The position numbers were made by a program, and so were the translations under genes. Positions 5,522 through 6,263 of a stretch of 6,263 nt of DNA are shown here, piece by piece. This DNA is from Pseudomonadota bacterium (GTDB taxonomy: Bacteria; Pseudomonadota; Alphaproteobacteria; Micropepsales; Micropepsaceae), in contig JAEZBK010000133.1 of assembly GCA_023427355.1 (NCBI GenBank), positions 1 to 6,263 of the forward strand, given 5' to 3'. Numbering within the stretch: the first letter of the stretch is position 1; every line of letters begins with the position of its first letter. The notes beneath the pieces were generated by a model that saw only the letters and a list, made by a program, of their open reading frames with translations, made no database searches and was not told the DNA's origin.

Positions 5522-5566
5522 TGGTGGGTGATGTAGGGATCGAACCTACGACCCGCTGATTAAGAG
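5522..5566 (-). pseudogene. 3' fragment of tRNA-Lys(CTT): attachment-site junction of an integrated element
   Basis: Read on the minus strand, this is the 3' half of an alphaproteobacterial tRNA-Lys. The 7-base anticodon loop CTCTTAA (anticodon CTT) is followed by the stem half TCAGC, variable loop GGGTC, T-arm GTAGG-TTCGATC-CCTAC, acceptor half ATCACCC, discriminator A and encoded CCA. Every element is intact from the anticodon loop to CCA. At 5567 the expected 5' anticodon-stem half, D-arm and acceptor strand are replaced by unrelated sequence, so no tRNA can be made here. Such a cut at the anticodon loop is typical of tyrosine-recombinase integration into tRNA genes. The displaced 3' end stays on the host side, and the intact tRNA should lie at the far end of the element, beyond the right edge. 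Confidence 0.9.
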
Positions 5567-5586
5567 GCAGTAGAAAGGCCAGGATT

Positions 5587-5655
5587 TCCGCCTCGGCGTT
5601 CCCCGACATTCTGAATTTGGCCCCTATTAACCCTTGATCCGCCGTTGGCGTTCCC
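5587..5655. repeat. Imperfect direct repeat near the attachment site (possible integrase arm sites)
   Basis: TCCGCC-TC-GGCGTTCCC (5587-5603) and TCCGCC-GTT-GGCGTTCCC (5638-5655) match in 15 bases, with a changed spacer of two versus three bases. The copies are 51 bases apart, and the first begins 21 bases inside the element. Paired direct repeats here would fit arm-type sites for a tyrosine integrase or excisionase sites, but no such protein is in view to support it. Confidence 0.4.
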
Positions 5656-5712
5656 TCCGTCACAAGCTACCGTAAGGCGGTGCGCCAGCTTTTACGCGGT
5701 GGGGACGGGCCC

Positions 5713-6263
5713 ATGAGTGTCGAAAAATTCTTTTTAGCTCTTGAAGCGCTAAATTCTGTTAGCTTGCGGCATCGGCCCGAAGCTGAAGCGCAGGTGAAAT
5801 TGGCCCATGACATCACTGCGGCGTTCCAGCAGTTGTCGGAAGCTGAGCGACGAGAAGTCTCGGATCAATTGGCGGGTTCAGAATCTGGGCGAAAACTCGT
5901 TTCCTTAGGTGGGTGCCTATCCGAAGTAGCCGTCAACAAGCATGACCAGTCCCTCATAACTCAGGCATTACTGCTGCAGGTAATTGAAGACTTCAGAGAT
6001 GACTATAGAGAAAGCATCAGGCACCTGGTACTGATCGAGCACGCCGCCCTAAGGATTGGCACTTCGATTGCCGTATCTTTGGGTCCGATTTCTCATCTGC
6101 TCTCATGGCGCGCCAGGAAGAAATTTTTCAATTTCCGGAAGCAGGAGTACGAGCCCGAAAATCTGGCTGCATTCGGGATGCGTGAGGATAACACGCCTGG
6201 AGCGTTTCAGTTTGTTCCCATCCCTGATCCATTCCAACGCCCGCGTAGATCTACGAGCAGCAC
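5713..6263 (+). CDS. Unrecognised protein on the island (partial, C-terminus off right edge)
   Basis: I found this frame by hand: 183 codons from ATG at 5713 with no stop before the edge. GGGGA lies seven bases before the ATG, which supports the start. The visible protein begins MSVEKFFLALEALN and appears largely alpha-helical up to about residue 130: amphipathic helices near 1-55, then LVSLGGCLSEVAVNKHDQ (residues 62-79), a helix around QALLLQVIEDF, and RHLVLIEHAALRIG (about 103-116). Alternating hydrophobic and charged residues recall helical-repeat or cytosolic helical-bundle proteins. There is no signal peptide or clear membrane helix, although 114-130 is mildly hydrophobic. After 132 comes a basic stretch (SWRARKKFFNFRKQ), then a Pro-rich, probably disordered part. 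I cannot assign a family. It is the first gene inside the island and reads away from the junction, a position where islands often carry accessory, defence or regulatory genes, but that is only context. Confidence 0.7.
   Translation, partial: MSVEKFFLALEALNSVSLRHRPEAEAQVKLAHDITAAFQQLSEAERREVSDQLAGSESGRKLVSLGGCLSEVAVNKHDQSLITQALLLQVIEDFRDDYRESIRHLVLIEHAALRIGTSIAVSLGPISHLLSWRARKKFFNFRKQEYEPENLAAFGMREDNTPGAFQFVPIPDPFQRPRRSTSS

Larger units (their letters stand above)
5567..6263. mobile_element. Start of a genomic island integrated at tRNA-Lys(CTT) (continues off right edge)
   Basis: The sequence right of the tRNA fragment is visibly richer in A and T than the rest of the window. Its one gene uses TTA, CTA, ATA and AGA codons that the neighbouring genes avoid. 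Together with the tRNA junction this indicates a horizontally acquired element whose left end is here. No integrase, transposase or conjugation gene falls inside the visible part, so its type (integrative plasmid, prophage or other island) cannot be told. Confidence 0.75.

Noticed and set aside
5448..5663. A 71-codon minus-strand frame ending in a GSIPTSPT-like stretch
   Set aside because: That stretch is the familiar false translation of a tRNA 3' end; the frame simply crosses the tRNA-Lys fragment.
1..6263. CRISPR array, retron, toxin-antitoxin pair or IS element
   Set aside because: No regularly spaced repeats, reverse transcriptase, paired small genes or transposase with terminal inverted repeats were seen on either strand.

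Overview
The window is GC-rich, with codons strongly biased to G/C in the third position. Its gene content suggests an alphaproteobacterium of the plant-polysaccharide-degrading kind (Sphingomonadales, Caulobacterales and Micropepsales are possible; the sequence does not decide). No 16S or other taxonomic marker is present.

Layout. (1) Positions 1-866, minus strand: the N-terminal 288 residues of an APC-superfamily amino acid permease, running off the left edge. (2) 867-1104: an intergenic gap with a terminator-like hairpin below the next gene, a possible permease promoter and a spaced direct repeat. (3) 1105-4720, minus strand: a tight two-gene arabinan/arabinoxylan operon. An exported GH51 alpha-L-arabinofuranosidase is followed, after four bases, by an exported three-domain GH43 enzyme (five-bladed propeller, concanavalin-like domain, C-terminal beta-trefoil). 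The pair should remove arabinose and possibly xylose from hemicellulose outside the cytoplasm. No sugar transporter, regulator or catabolic gene is in view. (4) 4721-4983: a divergent intergenic region. Its plus-strand side looks like an attenuated leader for the next gene. It holds a promoter whose start point falls on the AUG of a 19-codon ORF, a strong hairpin right after that ORF's stop, a clear intrinsic terminator just before the next gene's ribosome binding site, and upstream sequences that mimic the 5' arms of both hairpins. (5) 4984-5364, plus strand: a 126-residue Rnk/GreA-C-domain protein (RNA polymerase secondary-channel family). (6) 5365-5521: no gene, but two hairpins and a degenerate copy of a tRNA 3' end. 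(7) 5522-5566: a 45-base 3' fragment of tRNA-Lys(CTT), cut exactly at the anticodon loop. This is the signature of an integrase attachment site. (8) 5567-6263: the beginning of the inserted element, visibly more AT-rich, with repeats that could be integrase arm sites and one unrecognised open gene running off the right edge.

The two most interesting points are the candidate leader-peptide/attenuator upstream of the Rnk-like gene, an analogue in position of the GraL leader of enterobacterial greA, and the genomic-island junction in tRNA-Lys with its second, decayed copy about 110 bases away.
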